From assembly GCA_003486665.1 (NCBI GenBank), contig DNGF01000230.1, positions 682-5,717 of the forward strand: a stretch of DNA of 5,036 nt. Direction: 5' to 3'. Origin of the DNA: Oscillospiraceae bacterium (lineage in GTDB: Bacteria; Bacillota; Clostridia; Oscillospirales; Acutalibacteraceae). Below are positions 4,591 to 5,036 of the stretch, piece after piece. Under the pieces are notes generated by a model. It did not search any database, was not told the origin of the DNA, and saw only the letters and a list, made by a program, of their open reading frames with translations. Every line of letters starts with the position of its first letter. Position 1 is the stretch's first letter. The position numbers and the translations under genes were made by a program.

Positions 4591-5036
4591 TGACTGGTTT
4601 GATTCTCGCCTCCGCTTCGCCAAGACGCAGGGAACTTATGGAGCTGGCAGGGTATAAATTCGATGTTATCTGCGCCGATATAGTTGAAACAGTTCCGAAA
4701 AATGTTCCTCCGTATGAGGTCGTTATGTCGCTCGCGATGCAAAAGGCACAGGCTGTGGCAAAGGAACATGATAACGCGGCAGTTGTCGGCTCGGATACTG
4801 TGGTTGAGCTTGACGGAAAAATTCTCGGCAAGCCGCATTCGGAGCAAGAGGCTTGTGAAATGCTTCGTATGCTTTCGGGCAGAACACATAAGGTTTTCAC
4901 CGGAGTTGCGATAGTTTGCGGAGATAAATCAAAAAATTTCTATGACGAAACGGACGTTGAGTTCTATCCTCTTAATGATGAGGAAATAAAAAGGTATGTT
5001 GCAACAGGCGAGCCGATGGACAAGGCGGGCGCTTAC
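4590..5036 (+). CDS. maf: Maf family nucleotide pyrophosphatase (partial, 3' end missing)
   Basis: The first 149 residues of a Maf protein, cut by the window end; the family is about 190-200 residues. Maf enzymes hydrolyse non-canonical or excess nucleoside triphosphates to the monophosphate and pyrophosphate, and have been linked to septum formation. Visible motifs are ILASASPRRRELMELAG (5-21), VVGSDTVVELDG (65-76) with catalytic-region D69, LGKP (79-82), MLSGRTHKVFTGVAI (94-108) and EPMDKAGAY (141-149). The sequence is closer to the dTTP/UTP-type Maf (E. coli YhdE, B. subtilis Maf) than to YceF, a judgement from motif similarity only. ATG 4590 overlaps the Nudix TGA (sequence TGATG), and AAGGGG at 4576-4581 lies 8 nt upstream inside the Nudix gene. 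Its job as a nucleotide house-cleaner matches its partner. Nothing appears broken in the visible part. Confidence 0.94.
   Translation, partial: MTGLILASASPRRRELMELAGYKFDVICADIVETVPKNVPPYEVVMSLAMQKAQAVAKEHDNAAVVGSDTVVELDGKILGKPHSEQEACEMLRMLSGRTHKVFTGVAIVCGDKSKNFYDETDVEFYPLNDEEIKRYVATGEPMDKAGAY

Noticed and set aside
3979..4623. Long open frame on the minus strand opposite the Nudix gene
   Set aside because: It shadows a gene with a complete Nudix box, has no recognisable motif, and spans the intergenic hairpin; the composition is typical of antisense of an AT-rich coding strand.

Overview
The window looks like ordinary chromosomal housekeeping DNA from an anaerobic Firmicute of class Clostridia, probably in the Ruminococcaceae/Oscillospiraceae area. 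Four things suggest this: strong purine-rich ribosome binding sites (GGAG/AAGGAG type), L17 and EF-P sequences of clostridial type, a Xaa-Pro peptidase next to efp, and an acidic zinc-ribbon protein resembling the clostridial 'CD1247 N-terminal domain' family. The taxonomic placement is inference from protein flavour and not from a search. All recognisable genes are on the + strand. I see no tRNA, rRNA, CRISPR, insertion sequence or phage signature.

Layout. Positions 1-562 are the end of a ribosomal-protein/RNA-polymerase operon: the last 30 codons of rpoA, then rplQ (L17), closed by a clear intrinsic terminator. A new transcription unit starts at about 639 from a good sigma-A promoter (604-632). 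It carries hemW (radical SAM heme chaperone) and, 10 nt later, an M24 aminopeptidase P-type peptidase. A second sigma-A promoter (2856-2884), with the same -35 and -10 hexamers and the same 17-nt spacing, lies just before efp and gives a leader containing a small perfect hairpin. Then come efp (EF-P), a 140-residue Cys/Asp-rich zinc-ribbon protein, a terminator-like hairpin, a Nudix hydrolase (ADP-ribose pyrophosphatase type), and maf (nucleotide pyrophosphatase). maf overlaps the Nudix stop codon by one base and runs off the window at 5036.

How the genes fit together. rpoA and rplQ serve transcription and translation. The peptidase and EF-P share a proline theme: one cleaves Xaa-Pro bonds, the other relieves ribosome stalling at polyproline. 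The Nudix enzyme and Maf both hydrolyse unwanted nucleotides ('house-cleaning') and look translationally coupled. Lysine codon choice changes sharply at the internal promoter (AAG is 7 of 27 in the peptidase, 15 of 16 in efp), which fits efp being expressed much more strongly than the genes before it.

I do not see a new multi-gene system. The least understood object is the zinc-ribbon protein at 3550-3972. It contains a perfect 26-bp in-frame direct repeat (its two CPACGE knuckles) and a tandem 15-nt Asp/Cys repeat. The most interesting regulatory candidates are the hairpin squeezed between that gene and the Nudix start codon, and the near-identical promoters of hemW and efp.
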